From Ctenosaura bakeri (taxonomy: Eukaryota; Chordata; Lepidosauria; Squamata; Iguanidae): DNA of 64,000 bases. Numbering within the stretch: the stretch's first letter is position 1; the number at the start of each line of letters is the position of its first letter. The position numbers and the translations under genes are program-made. Where the stretch lies: positions 496,001 to 560,000 of the forward strand of contig CAOLHI010000355.1 of NCBI GenBank assembly GCA_948474755.1, read 5' to 3'. Positions 1 to 9,752 of the stretch are shown here, in pieces. Under the pieces are notes generated by a model, which had not been told where the DNA came from, ran no database searches, and was given only the letters and a program-made list of their open reading frames with translations.

Positions 1-280
1 TCTAGTCCAACTCCTGCCATGAAGGAAGATGCAACTAAAGCACTCCTAAAAGATGTCCACCCAACCACTGTTTAAAGTTCTCCAAACATGGCAATCTATT
101 CCACTATTGAACAGCCCTTACAGTAAAGAAGTTCTTCCCAATGTTTTGGTGGAGCCTTTTCTCCTGTAATTTGAACCCACTGATCCTTATTCTAGTCTCT
201 GGAGCAATGGCCCCATCTTCTACCTGACATCCCTTCATATAGCTATCATGACACCTCTCAGTCTTCTATTCGCTTGGAAC
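1..280 (-). mobile_element. CR1 LINE 3' fragment, old
   Basis: The minus strand matches the 3' end of the CR1 at 42030-44879 with many substitutions, including the block encoding the last residues of ORF2 (RTR-NG then FHL-RKNF) and the TTGGACTAGA end. It runs off the left edge, so the octamer tail may be outside the window. Confidence 0.8.
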
Positions 281-1548
281 AGTGTCTCTGAAAATGATCT
301 TATTTTGGATTTTAAAATATAAGCGAAGGTGGTATTTTCCTTATTTCAACTCAGTGCTTCTTAACACCACATGAAATCAAGCATATATTGTGTGAGAACC
401 AATCTGACAAAACAAGCACTGTGATACAGTGCTCAGAAAACAGAACTAATACTCTGAAGATCAGGGTTCAAGTCCCCACTGGAACATGATATTCACTGAA
501 TGACTTTGTGTTAGCTGCTATCTCTTATTCTGAATTTCCTCACAAGGTTGTTTTGGTTAAAGTGGTGAGGAGGAGACGTTTATACGATCTTGACACCATT
601 TAAGAAAAGGCAGGATATAAACGTCATTAAAAAATAATAACTTTTGTGTCTGTCTAGAGCATGGTGTAATGAAAGGCAACACTTTTCTCATTATAAGATT
701 TAATGAATACAAAGACAAAGCTTTTTGGGCACGTAGATACTTACTAATATAAAGGGAGAGGAATTGAGAGTCAATAATTGCAAACTTAGTTTCTGGGTGA
801 TTCAACTTCCACTGAAAGAGAGAAATGGATACGTAAAACTTATAGATTTGTCAATTATGGAAAGAATTAGGGAACTATCTGCAACAGACTTACACAACTA
901 GTAACCAATGAAGCCAAATGCAGTTCTCTCAACCTGGCTGTATATGATTGGAGCTGCAATTCAAAACTTCCAAAAGTAATAGGGTGGGAAAGGCTGACAG
1001 ATATTGTGGTCTGTCAGATCTTAAGGTGAACATCACTCAAATTAATTATTTGAGGTGAAGTTAATATAGTTGAATGAATGCTTTAGCATGTAATTTGAGG
1101 TATTCCACTGTATGTCTCTCAGGTTTACTTTCAGGAAATCAGCATTATTTTTAGGAAATTTATATGGGGATATTTATCACTCTCTTTGTCTCTTATAAAA
1201 GGATGCAACTGTCATTTTCAGAAGTGGATATAATTTTCCAAATTTGCTAAGGTGCATTTTCTGACTCAAGGAAATCACTGGCAAAAACAGCCTAATTTAG
1301 ATACTTCTCCTTGGGCAATTTTGGAATCAGCATACTTGGAACCTCTTTGAGGATGATCTGTCTTAGGTTCTATTCACCTGTGGAAGAAATGGAATGTGCC
1401 CCTGTGATTTCTGCTGCCAGAATAGCTTGGTGTACAATATTTTGCCACTTAGAGCTCTACCCATATAATCTATGCTACAGAACAATCCTAATTTGAAGAC
1501 TGCAAGGCAACTCTTTTAATGGAAGAAACTGATTAACTGTGGGGTCTT

Positions 1549-1770
1549 TGTTATTGTGTGCTTTCTAGTCATTTCTGACTTAAGATGATGCTAAGGTAAA
1601 CCTACTACAGAGTTTTCTTGGCAAGATTTGTTCAGAGGGGTATGCCTTTGCCTTCCTCTGAGTATGGGAGAGTGTGACTTATCCAAAGTCATTCAGTGGG
1701 TTTCCATAGCTGAGTGGGGATTTGAACCCTGGCCTCCGGAGTTGTAGTCCAAACCACTACGCCACACTGA
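1549..1770 (-). mobile_element. tRNA-derived SINE, minus strand
   Basis: Reading on the minus strand, a tRNA-like head (box B GGTTCAAATCC at 1718-1728) is followed by the central CACTG..TGACTTTGGATAAGTCACA block and the tail ending in GTCAGAAATGAC-like sequence and CACACAATAACAA. It is the same family as the copies at 17258, 19259, 36921, 38143 and 57331. Confidence 0.85.
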
Positions 1771-2059
1771 GATCTTTACTTTGGATCATTTGATTTGAAT
1801 TTTTGCCCTTTTCAATATGGGAATCTAATTATCAGTCACATGCTGGTGCACTGTGATACTATTTATAACTGCAACATCTTTTAGTATCTATATATGGACC
1901 AGCGCTGAATGCCTCAGACACCCCATTGTGTTGGAAACATTAAACTGAAACAATTTAGTGTACTAACATTTGTTGGAAATCAATAAATTTGAGTTGAGAA
2001 GGTTAGTGTTGAGTAGAACAAAGGGTTAGATTGTCCTCTGCAAATGCACCAATGGAAAA

Positions 2060-2146
2060 CTTCTCTCAGCCTCCCAAAACCCCATGATAGGTTCACCTCA
2101 GGGTCACTGTAAGTCAGAAATGACTTGAAGGCACACAAAAACAAAC
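2060..2146 (+). mobile_element. SINE 3' fragment
   Basis: Only the tail of the CAA-tailed SINE family remains: CCCCATGATAGGTTCACC, GTAAGTCAGAAATGACTTG and AAGGCACACAAAAACAAA. The tRNA-like head is absent. Confidence 0.75.
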
Positions 2147-2835
2147 TCAGCTTATATTATTGTATATACCTAACTCTCATTCATATCCTATGTCTTTCCC
2201 TTTTTTCTGTTTTTTTTTTCTAATCATACTTTAAATATCAATTTCTTTTTTAAAAAATGGGCTTTAAATTAATAAAGAAAATGTATTGAGTCCAAATGGA
2301 TTCACTTGGCATGACTGATGAGTTATGTTTGTCTTCCATGATTACAAGCAATACAGTTCTAATCTAAGTGAATGAGTCCCTTCCTACCCTTACTTCTTAT
2401 TCATAAACTATGCTGTGAGTGATAACAACAAGGGTTGTTTTTTTTCACACAGCAGGAAGGTCTAGTCTAGTTAACTTTTAGAAAGTAGATGTGCATAGTC
2501 ATAAAATACAACTCCCTGGAGTATATTGTACGTTCTCTTTTTCTAACTGGGAAGTCAAACTTTGAATTTAAAAGGTAGATGCACTGTGGTGGCAGATATC
2601 TCTCGTATGATTTTCCTTCTGCTCTTCCACTGTAAGCACATGGATTGGACTGTTGATACATATAATGGCTGTATAACACTCAATGGTGGGAAAAATACTA
2701 GTAACACATTTACTATGATGAGAGTGAATGTGCTGCTTCCACATGAACTTCCCACATGAATCTGTTAGGATGCCTCAGGCCAAGATCCTGCACCACTATT
2801 CAAATAAACCTGATATAGCTAATCTGAACACTTAC

Positions 2836-2914
2836 TGCCACTTCCACATGGTCCGTTCCTTTGTCATCTTGCTTGTGTAGCACCTCAAAATAGTACTTAT
2901 TTGTGGACGACAAT
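2836..2914 (-). CDS. B4GALNT3: B4GALNT3 exon F (end of PA14 domain)
   Basis: This 79-bp exon has a TTTCACAG acceptor and a GTAAGTG donor. One base completes the Lys codon from exon E, then it reads LSSTNKYYFEVLHKQ, DDKGTDHVEVA, and ends in phase 0. YYFEVLHKQ followed by DHVEV is the conserved closing strand region of the PA14 domain in B4GALNT3. The next exon should begin with a Trp-Arg type segment. I could not find it between 1 and 2835, so it is presumably left of the window, together with the linker and the GT7-like catalytic domain. No stop codon or frameshift is seen in any of the six exons. Confidence 0.91.
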
Positions 2915-3730
2915 CTGTGAAAGAGAAGAGTGAAAAGCCTATGTTTGTTGCTCTGAGTACAGAATATATTCCAATGACCTTTAGCTGTTAAAGTCATTAG
3001 ATTGTTTTAGATTATCTTTTTATCAACAAAGGATATACCTTAGTGGTCTCGTAAAAAATAGGATGAGTTTCTTCCAAGAGGAAACCAAACAGGGTAGGAA
3101 CAAACTTTCCCAAGTCATCCAGCTAATAGATTTCATTATTGAATTCTATTGATTTTTTGATCTCTGAGAAACTTGCAATAAAACTAGTGAATCAACCCAT
3201 TAATCATAATCTTTCTCCGTACTACTGATAGCTTCAACATATGTCTGTCATGAGAAATAACTCATTATGTGATTAAAAAAAACAATTTTCAGATGATTAA
3301 GCTGTCACATAACACATGTAATCTACACGTGGATAACAATCACTGCATGAATCCATAGCTGAAGTTTGATTATTAAGAAACTTTTAAACATAAATTTGTC
3401 TGTATCTGGTAAGGGGAGGGGGAATCAGCACATCTCTAGGAAATAGCAACAACAGCCACTAGAGAGCACTCTAAAGTTAATTTAGCAATACAGTGCAATC
3501 TATGGTAAGAAGGAAAAGATACACCCCACCACCACCACTTGCAAACATTTTTACTTGCAATACTCTATAAAGGTAATTTTTAAAAAACTTAATGCATACA
3601 GATTGTGCTAAAGGCAAGACAAAATACTCTTCTCCTGGCTAATACCTCAATCCTGGGTCAAGAAAATCTGGTAAGCAGATTTTACAGGCAGCTACACAAT
3701 GTAGAAGGAATTAATATGCTTTTCACTCAC
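2915..3730 (-). other. intron between exons E and F
   Basis: This is an 816-bp intron with a GT start at the exon E donor and an AG end at the exon F acceptor. It is AT-rich, and I see no repeat or gene in it. Confidence 0.8.
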
Positions 3731-3798
3731 TTCATTGGTTTTGACATTTGGCTCTTGAATTTTCCAAACTCCCCGGGTGCTGTCCACTCCTTCCCAGT
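3731..3798 (-). CDS. B4GALNT3: B4GALNT3 exon E (PA14 domain)
   Basis: This short exon of 68 bp follows a TTGTGCAG acceptor and ends at a strong GTGAGTG donor. It encodes [17 protein letters not shown] then MSKPM, and ends with two bases of a split Lys codon (phase 2). [14 protein letters not shown] is highly characteristic of B4GALNT3/4. The frame runs on exactly from exon D (ATVGK then TGKEW) and into exon F (AA plus A gives Lys). An exon this small is easily missed by open-frame searches, and only the phase match with both neighbours makes it secure. Confidence 0.92.
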
Positions 3799-4547
3799 CT
3801 GCACAAAAATAGAGAATGTTCCCTTTACATTATGATTCATTCACATGAAGCTGCCACACACTTACTTGACCGAGCAGTCGCAGGCACCCAACCACAGAAT
3901 AAACAGTGCAAATGTCTAGTGATTCATTAAAGAAGTCAGTGTCACTGAATGCTATTTTTAGTCATTCTAGAACCCCAGGACAGAAGAGCATCCTATTATT
4001 ATAGAACGAAGAATGAGAACTTCATAATGGGAGATACTAACTATTCTAAGCTTGAATTTGTGGGGAGGGAGGTCTTGAGAGAAAGCCCATTGTGTTACCA
4101 CTGCCAAGTTTACAAGCTGTTATACTGACAGTGTTTGCTACCCTACACTGAGGTAGAGGAGTCTTAGCTCAGAGATTCTTAACCTGGGGAACACAGACGT
4201 GTTTCCAGGGGTCAATAAACTAAGTGCAAAAAATATTTTATTTCTTTTGCTTCAAATTCTTCCTGTCTTAGTGATTTTTCAAGAAAGAGAAAACCTTTTC
4301 CCAGTTTTCATCAAGATTTTTTGTTCCAGATTATTATACCCTCCATTTCACAGATGAAAACCAGGATACATGTGGCCAAGCAACATCAGAGCATGGTCAA
4401 GATAACAAATTATAGTTATGCTAGATAAAATAATACCAAAACAAAGTAACTCACAACAAAGTTGTTTATTTGGCTGTTCACCATATGATATCACAACTGC
4501 CCTACTGAGCTTGGTATACAGGCAACAGAAACAATAGCAAGGCCCTC

Positions 4548-5430
4548 AAAGAACCACAGTGACAACAGCAACAACAATGCCCCTCTAAGAACAAACATGC
4601 TCCTCTAACAACAAAAGCAATGCACCTCTAACAACAACAACTGTGCATCTCTAACAAAAATAGCGTGCCTCTAAAGTGCGCCTCTAACAACAACAGTGCG
4701 CCTCTAACAACAATAAGAGTGCACCTCTAACAACAGTGCATCTCTAACAACAGCAGTAACATCACACTTCTAACAGGAACAGCAGCAACAGCACGCTTCT
4801 AACAACAGTGTGCCTCTAAGAACAACACATCTCTAATAACAGCACATCTCTAGCAACAACAATGCATCTCTAAAAACAACAGCGTGCCTCTAACAGTGTG
4901 GCTCCAACAACAACAGTGCACCTCTAACAACAGCACGCCTCTAACAACAACAGCATGCCTCAACAACAACAGTGCACCTCTAAAAAACAACAAGAGTGAG
5001 GCTCAACCAGTGCACGTCTAACAGTGCACGTCTAAGAACAACAGTGTGCCTCTAACAACAGCAAGCCCCAACAGTAACAGTGCACTTCTAACAAGAGCAA
5101 CAACAGTGTGCCTCTAATAAAAGCAGCAATAGCACACTTCTAACAAGAATAGCAGCAACAGCATTCTTCTAACAGTGTGCCTCTAATAACAACATCAATA
5201 GCACACCTCTAACAACAGTGCACCTCTAACAACAGTGTGCCTCTGACAACAACAGTATACCCCTAACAAGAACAACAGTGTGCCTCTAACAACAATGCAC
5301 CTCTAACAACAACAAAAACAACAGCACGTCTCTAACACCACCAGTAACAGTGTGTTTCTAATACCATCCCCACTATCAACAGTGTGCCTTTAACAACAGA
5401 AACAATGGCACACCTCTAACAACAACAGGT
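4548..5430 (+). repeat. minisatellite, unit about 20 bp
   Basis: About 0.88 kb of irregular tandem repeats. The commonest unit is GTGCACCTCTAACAACAACA, with frequent variants (GTGCGC, GTGTGC, CATCTC) and variable numbers of CAA or ACA triplets, so spacing drifts between roughly 15 and 35 bp. CTCTAAC is the most constant core. It lies in the intron between exons D and E. Confidence 0.9.
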
Positions 5431-5486
5431 GACAGTTAGGGGTTAGCACTTGGGGTTAAGGTTGGGGGTTGGGGTTAGGATTGGAT
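5431..5486 (+). repeat. G-rich TTAGGG-like tract
   Basis: Directly after the minisatellite there is a short run of degenerate units such as GTTAGGGGTTAG, TTGGGGTTAAGG and TTGGGGTTAGGATTGG. It resembles interstitial telomere-like or other G-rich satellite sequence, but no perfect TTAGGG array is present. Confidence 0.55.
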
Positions 5487-5878
5487 CAAGATAACAAAAT
5501 TTGTTAATGAGAGGCTGTGACAATTTATTTTTGCATGAGCTGATGCTGGTCATGATCCCACTCTCTCCTCTCCATTCTTAATTGCTTTAATTGAATATAA
5601 ACTACTCTATATTCAATTTTCACACTTTGAACTCAGTTTGTAGCACCTGAAGTAATCTGAGGACAAAGAAGGAGAGTGGAAGGAGGAGGGAGAAACTGGG
5701 ACATTTTGAAAGCATCTGACAAAGTGGCGTGATGGGGGATTAATTGGGACTATACCTGCCAAATTGGGGTAGTTGGAGGGTGTGGACTAGTCTGTGTGAA
5801 GGAAATAGTTGTCCAATGCAGTAAAATAAATTATATGCAAAACTCTCTGCATTATGTATTTCTGTGATTATGTGTTAT

Positions 5879-6692
5879 AGAATCATAGAATCATAGAAAT
5901 GTAGAGTTGGAAGAGACCACACGGGCCATCCAGTCCAACTCCCTGTCATGCAGGAACACCCTCAAAGCACTCCCGACAGATGGCCATCAAGCCTCTGCTT
6001 AAAAACCTCCAAGGTAGGAGACTCCACTACTCTCCGAGGCAGCAGATTCCACTGCCGGACAGCCCTGACTGTCAGGAAGTTCTTCCTGAGGTTCAGGTGG
6101 AATCTCCTTTCCTGCAGCTTGAATCCATTGCTCCTTGTCCTGGTTTCTGGAGCAGCAGAAAACAAGCCCCCTCCTTCCTCTACGTGGCATCCCTTCAAAT
6201 ATTTAAACATGGCTATCATGTCCCCTCTTAACCTCCTTTTCTGCAGACTAAACATACCCAGCTCTCTCAGTCTATCCTCATAGGGCATGTTTTCCAGGCC
6301 TCTCACCATTTTGGTCACCCTCCTCTGGACTTGCTCCAGCTTGTCAATATCCTTCTTGAATTGGGGTGCCCAGAACTGGACACAGTATTCAAGATGGGGT
6401 CTAACCAAAGCAGAGTAGAGTGGTACCAGTACCTCCCTCGATCTAGACACCATACTCCTGTTGATGCAGCCGAGAATTGCATTGGCTTTCTTGGCTGCCG
6501 CATCACACTGCTGACTCATGTTCAGCTTGTGGTCTATGAAGACTCCTAGATCCCTTTCACACGTACTGCTATCCAGCCACGTGTCCCCCATCCTATATTT
6601 CTGTATTCCATTATTTCTGCCTAAGTGTAGGACCTTACATTTCTCTCTGTTGAATTTCATTTTGTTCGCCCTGGCCCAGCTCTCCAATCTAT
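5879..6692 (-). mobile_element. CR1 LINE 3' end, very young
   Basis: This is a 5'-truncated CR1 in the same orientation as the host gene. Reading the minus strand, it starts at GATTGGAGAGCTGGGCC and runs through the end of ORF2, the 3' UTR and the octamer tail (TTCTATGA repeats at 5879-5905). It reads identical to the 3' end of the CR1 at 42030-44879 wherever I compared it, including shadow frames on the other strand. Homology stops at about 6692. Confidence 0.95.
5962..6687 (-). pseudogene. CR1 ORF2 C-terminal fragment, open
   Basis: An open frame of 241 codons encodes the thumb and C-terminal part of a CR1 ORF2 protein. It starts just after the reverse transcriptase catalytic block and covers [31 protein letters not shown] and [16 protein letters not shown] to the natural stop. 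All 241 residues equal the end of the 911-codon frame at 42054-44789 (its first codon is TTG, Leu). The FADD motif and the endonuclease are missing because of 5' truncation, so it cannot be a working enzyme. No stop or frameshift has accumulated, which fits a recent insertion. Confidence 0.93.
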
Positions 6693-7035
6693 TTCTGTGT
6701 TTCTGTGCATTTGTTCTGGGGAGGTGTTCTATAGCTTCCTTCAGATTCTCAAAGGGCTCTGTAGGGAATTGTGGAAATTGCTCTCACACACATTTGCTCT
6801 CACATGTCATGGGAGGCAGGAGTTTTAGAGAGCACACAGCTTCCCTAGGCAAGGACTTTTCTCTTTCAAATTGTCTTTGCCTGTATAACTAAGATCAAAT
6901 ATAGTTTTACATGATCACATGAAGATATAAACATCAAATTTCTTTTATACTAATCCCACGTTTCTCTCTGTATCTCTCAATCTGAGTATATAAGATAGCA
7001 GCAAATCAAAGAAATCAGGAATAAGGTACTGTTAC

Positions 7036-7136
7036 CTTGCCTACAGTGGCCAGCAGCTGAAGATCTGAGATGTTCTCACTTGGACTCAGCCAGAACTCTG
7101 CATTGTCATCAGCAGCGATGGCAAACTGAAACTCAC
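7036..7136 (-). CDS. B4GALNT3: B4GALNT3 exon D (PA14 core)
   Basis: This 101-bp exon sits between a TTTTAG acceptor and a GTAACA donor. Two bases complete the Gly codon from exon C, then it reads [17 protein letters not shown] and ends LQLLATVGK in phase 0. The block [11 protein letters not shown] is the conserved PA14 core, the asp-asp pair being the classic calcium-site-like motif of PA14 folds. It matches B4GALNT3 almost residue for residue as remembered. A foldback MITE (7511-7730) lies about 375 bp upstream in the preceding intron. A young CR1 3' fragment (5879-6692), in the same orientation as the gene, lies in the following intron. Confidence 0.93.
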
Positions 7137-9074
7137 CTAAAACAAGAGTCCTGGGATTAACAAGAACACTGAGAAGTTCCATTTGGAAGAGAGAATGATT
7201 TTCTGCTTCAGTGGAGGATGAATTTAATTCCTCCTTGGGAATCCAGTGGTGGTGGGGGGCGCTTATTCTGTACAGCAGTGCTACTCAAAGTGGTGTTTCC
7301 TGGATTGGGACCATTTCCCAAAGTCATTGATCGCCAGTCCCCTGTGAGTTTCCAAAGAAAATAGTTGTAGCCAATGGGTGCAAATATAGTGCTGGTATCT
7401 GGCATGCTGGAAGAAAATAATTGTTGGTTCTCCATATCAGAGAAGCCCAAGAAGCACTGCATTTCAGTAGTGAACCAGGAGTGCAATGAAATAGTCTACA
7501 AAAATTCAAGGGCCTTTCACACTGCATAGTAGTAGTGCTATGATTCCACTTTACCCACCAAGCAAAATCCTATGGAATTCTTGGGTTTGCATTTCAGGGA
7601 GGGATACTTATAATTCTCAGCCAGAGAGATCTAGTGCCTCATCAAACTACAAAGCCCAGGATTCCATCGGATACAGCCATGAAAGTTAAAGCAGAAATAC
7701 AGTGCTATAATTATGTAGTATTAAAGGGCCCCAGATGTCTTTCTTCCTGCCTACCCTCACTTTCCTTCAGTACAGGAAGCCATTTGCCACATGTAGAGCA
7801 ATGGATTAGCATGCTATGGGTTGACCAACTGGATTTTGCTCAGTGTTGCTATCACATCTACACTACAAACCTAAACTAGAGTTTAATTATCATGGTTCTT
7901 TCCCTTCCCCCTTGCAAAGACCTCGGAGGATTACAGTTTTTGTTTGCTTGCCAGATAACTTGTTAGACATTTCACAGAGTTGTAATTCACAGGATTTTCT
8001 TGAAAGGAAACAAAAGCAGTCAAACCAGTTTAAGCTTGTGATGAACACCTGTCATGATATTAGATACAATACAGAAATCTCAAGCAAACAACTGTTTTCT
8101 TGATGTACATCAGTTTGTTTGATTGATTTCTATCCTTTCTGTCTAATCTGTCTGCCAAAACAGACTAGGTGGCAGGTATTATAAAGGCAGCTTTGTTTGT
8201 GTTTGGCCGTAGCAAACTTGTGTGTGTGTGCCTGTCTCTCTCCTTCTCAGTCTTCAAAAGCAGGCTGTTCTACAACTGGCACTGTGGGGATTTGGACTGT
8301 GAGTTGTTGACGAGAGGAAAAATGACAGGTCCTGAAGAGGATAAAACAAACAAAACCTGAAACAAGACAAAATTCATTCACACAGGGCAGATACACACAC
8401 ACACACACGTGTGAGTATATTCCATAGCTTTACTTGTATGTTGAAAAACCTATCATCTTAGAAATAAAAATGGATTCACACACCTGCTACTCTATCACAG
8501 TAGGAGGGAACAGAGGCTGGAAAACGGGAGTTTGGAGAACCACACATTGCCCATGCCTACATTATATTATTTAGTCAAAGATATATACTTTATTTAAACA
8601 GGAAAGATATAAGCACAATGCCATACATGCCAACTCAGTTCAATGGGAAATGAATATAGGACTACAGCTTTATAGAATTCAACATGGTTAAAAGTTCTCA
8701 AACATTTTTGAAAGACCACCTGAAAATTGGTGGAGGTATCAGTGGACCACTTAAGAAACTCTTGTTTATTGTCTACAAATCAAAGCACATACAAAACTGC
8801 TGCAATGTTTTTCTTGATGCAAACAATGTGCTTGTTTTGCAGAAGCTGAGTTCTGTGAAGCTCAGCACAATGCTTGTTAGCATATTAAGACCAAATACAG
8901 ATGTTTTTGACTCTTCTTCAGACCATCTGAATGGAACTCATAAACTCTTAGTAGCTCATGGACCACTGTTTAAGAACCTTTCTAAAATTGGGGGTGGGCA
9001 GGGGAGACATGCTTTCAGTGTAAAGTTCTCATTGACTGTCCTGCAGCCTGAGTCCCTTTTAAGTCTCTCCTCAC
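7137..9074 (-). other. intron between exons C and D
   Basis: It holds one foldback MITE (7511-7730) and a short AC repeat at about 8394-8408. A plus-strand open frame at 8684-9097 overlaps the exon C boundary on the other strand and does not look like a gene. Nothing else is recognised. Confidence 0.8.
7511..7730. mobile_element. Harbinger-like foldback MITE
   Basis: The ends are inverted copies: GGCCTTTCACACTGCATAG at the left and CTATAATTATGTAGTATTAAAGGGCC at the right. The internal arms (CTATGATTCCACTTT, and AAAGC near the other side) also pair. It is related to the copies at 12931, 31051, 39542 and 47970. No clear duplication flanks this one. Confidence 0.7.
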
Positions 9075-9165
9075 CATCACTGAACGGATGCAGATAGCCA
9101 AATATGCGCAATCCATAGTTTTTCCATTTTGGAGATGCTGCCAGTTTTTTCAAAGTGGTCCGTGT
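9075..9165 (-). CDS. B4GALNT3: B4GALNT3 exon C (start of PA14 domain)
   Basis: This 91-bp exon follows a textbook acceptor (pyrimidine tract then TTTCAG) and ends at GTGAGG. It encodes [18 protein letters not shown] then [12 protein letters not shown], and finishes with the first base of a Gly codon (phase 1). The [12 protein letters not shown] run begins the PA14 domain, a beta-sandwich that may bind glycan, in the lumenal stem of B4GALNT3 and B4GALNT4. The Gly codon is completed by the first two bases of exon D. The segment agrees more closely with remembered B4GALNT3 than with B4GALNT4, which is part of the reason for the symbol. The intron upstream holds a 2.5-kb L1 and a foldback MITE. 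Confidence 0.92.
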
Positions 9166-9735
9166 CTGAAAGAGCAAGAAAAGCAAAAATACAATTATTA
9201 AATGGAGTTGGAGAAAGATAAAGAGAGGAATGACACAGGGGAATTAGAAGCAAGGAATAGTTCTTTATATTCTGGAAATATTAACAGAGCTTGGGAGAAA
9301 GCAGTTTGTTGGTTTATGGCCCTCATTTTCCTGAGTGGTCAGAGGTTACAGGGGAAGGCTGTTCACAGGTTTAGCTTCCTTGTGAGGGGTGGAATCAATG
9401 ATGATGCTGCCTGGGGGATTCTGAGATGTATTAGTCCAAAGAAGTAACATTCCCAAGCTCTGAAAGCAAAAATACTACTTTGTAATTCCAAAAGCCTGGT
9501 TCTAGCCAGACAGAAACATCTTAAGAATATCATTAGGTTTAAACATAAAGTGACTGCATTTGGAAGACATGATATTTATCATGATGGGAATGAGCCTAGG
9601 CTGTCTTAACTTGCACACTCCATCTCCTCCTGCAGTGGAGTCATGAACTATTTGGAAACTTTTGCTTCCTTTCCCCCCCCTTTTTTTCCTTTCTTCCCCC
9701 CCCCGTCCTTTCTTTCTGCAGCTTACTCTGTTGTT

Positions 9736-9752
9736 CAGATCCAATCAACTGA
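9736..9752 (+). repeat. L1 target-site duplication, left copy
   Basis: CAGATCCAATCAACTGA. It matches 12221-12237 at all 17 positions. Confidence 0.92.

Larger units (their letters stand above)
1..2835 (-). other. intron after exon F of B4GALNT3 (partial)
   Basis: This intron runs off the left edge. It holds an old CR1 3' end (1-280), a minus-strand SINE (1549-1770) and a SINE 3' fragment (2060-2146). I recognise nothing in 281-1548, 1771-2059 or 2147-2835. Several short open frames on both strands around 2467-2759 overlap each other and show no family resemblance. Confidence 0.7.
3799..7035 (-). other. intron between exons D and E
   Basis: It contains the minisatellite (4548-5430), a G-rich TTAGGG-like tract (5431-5486) and the young CR1 3' fragment (5879-6692). 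Nothing is recognised in 3799-4547, 5487-5878 or 6693-7035. At about 4170-4220 an AGAGATTCTTAACCTGGGG stretch resembles a hAT end, but no partner end was found. Confidence 0.8.

Noticed and set aside
5431..5486. True interstitial telomere array
   Set aside because: The units are too degenerate. There is no run of perfect TTAGGG.
5948..6892. Plus-strand open frames over 5948-6892
   Set aside because: They are complements of the CR1 ORF2 fragment. The same shadow frames recur opposite the CR1 at 42-44.8 kb.
8684..9097. Plus-strand 137-codon frame and a possible hAT-like element at about 8685-8995
   Set aside because: The frame overlaps exon C on the other strand. AGTTCTCAAAC and its partner GGTTCTTAAAC are weakly inverted, but no duplication or family match is clear.
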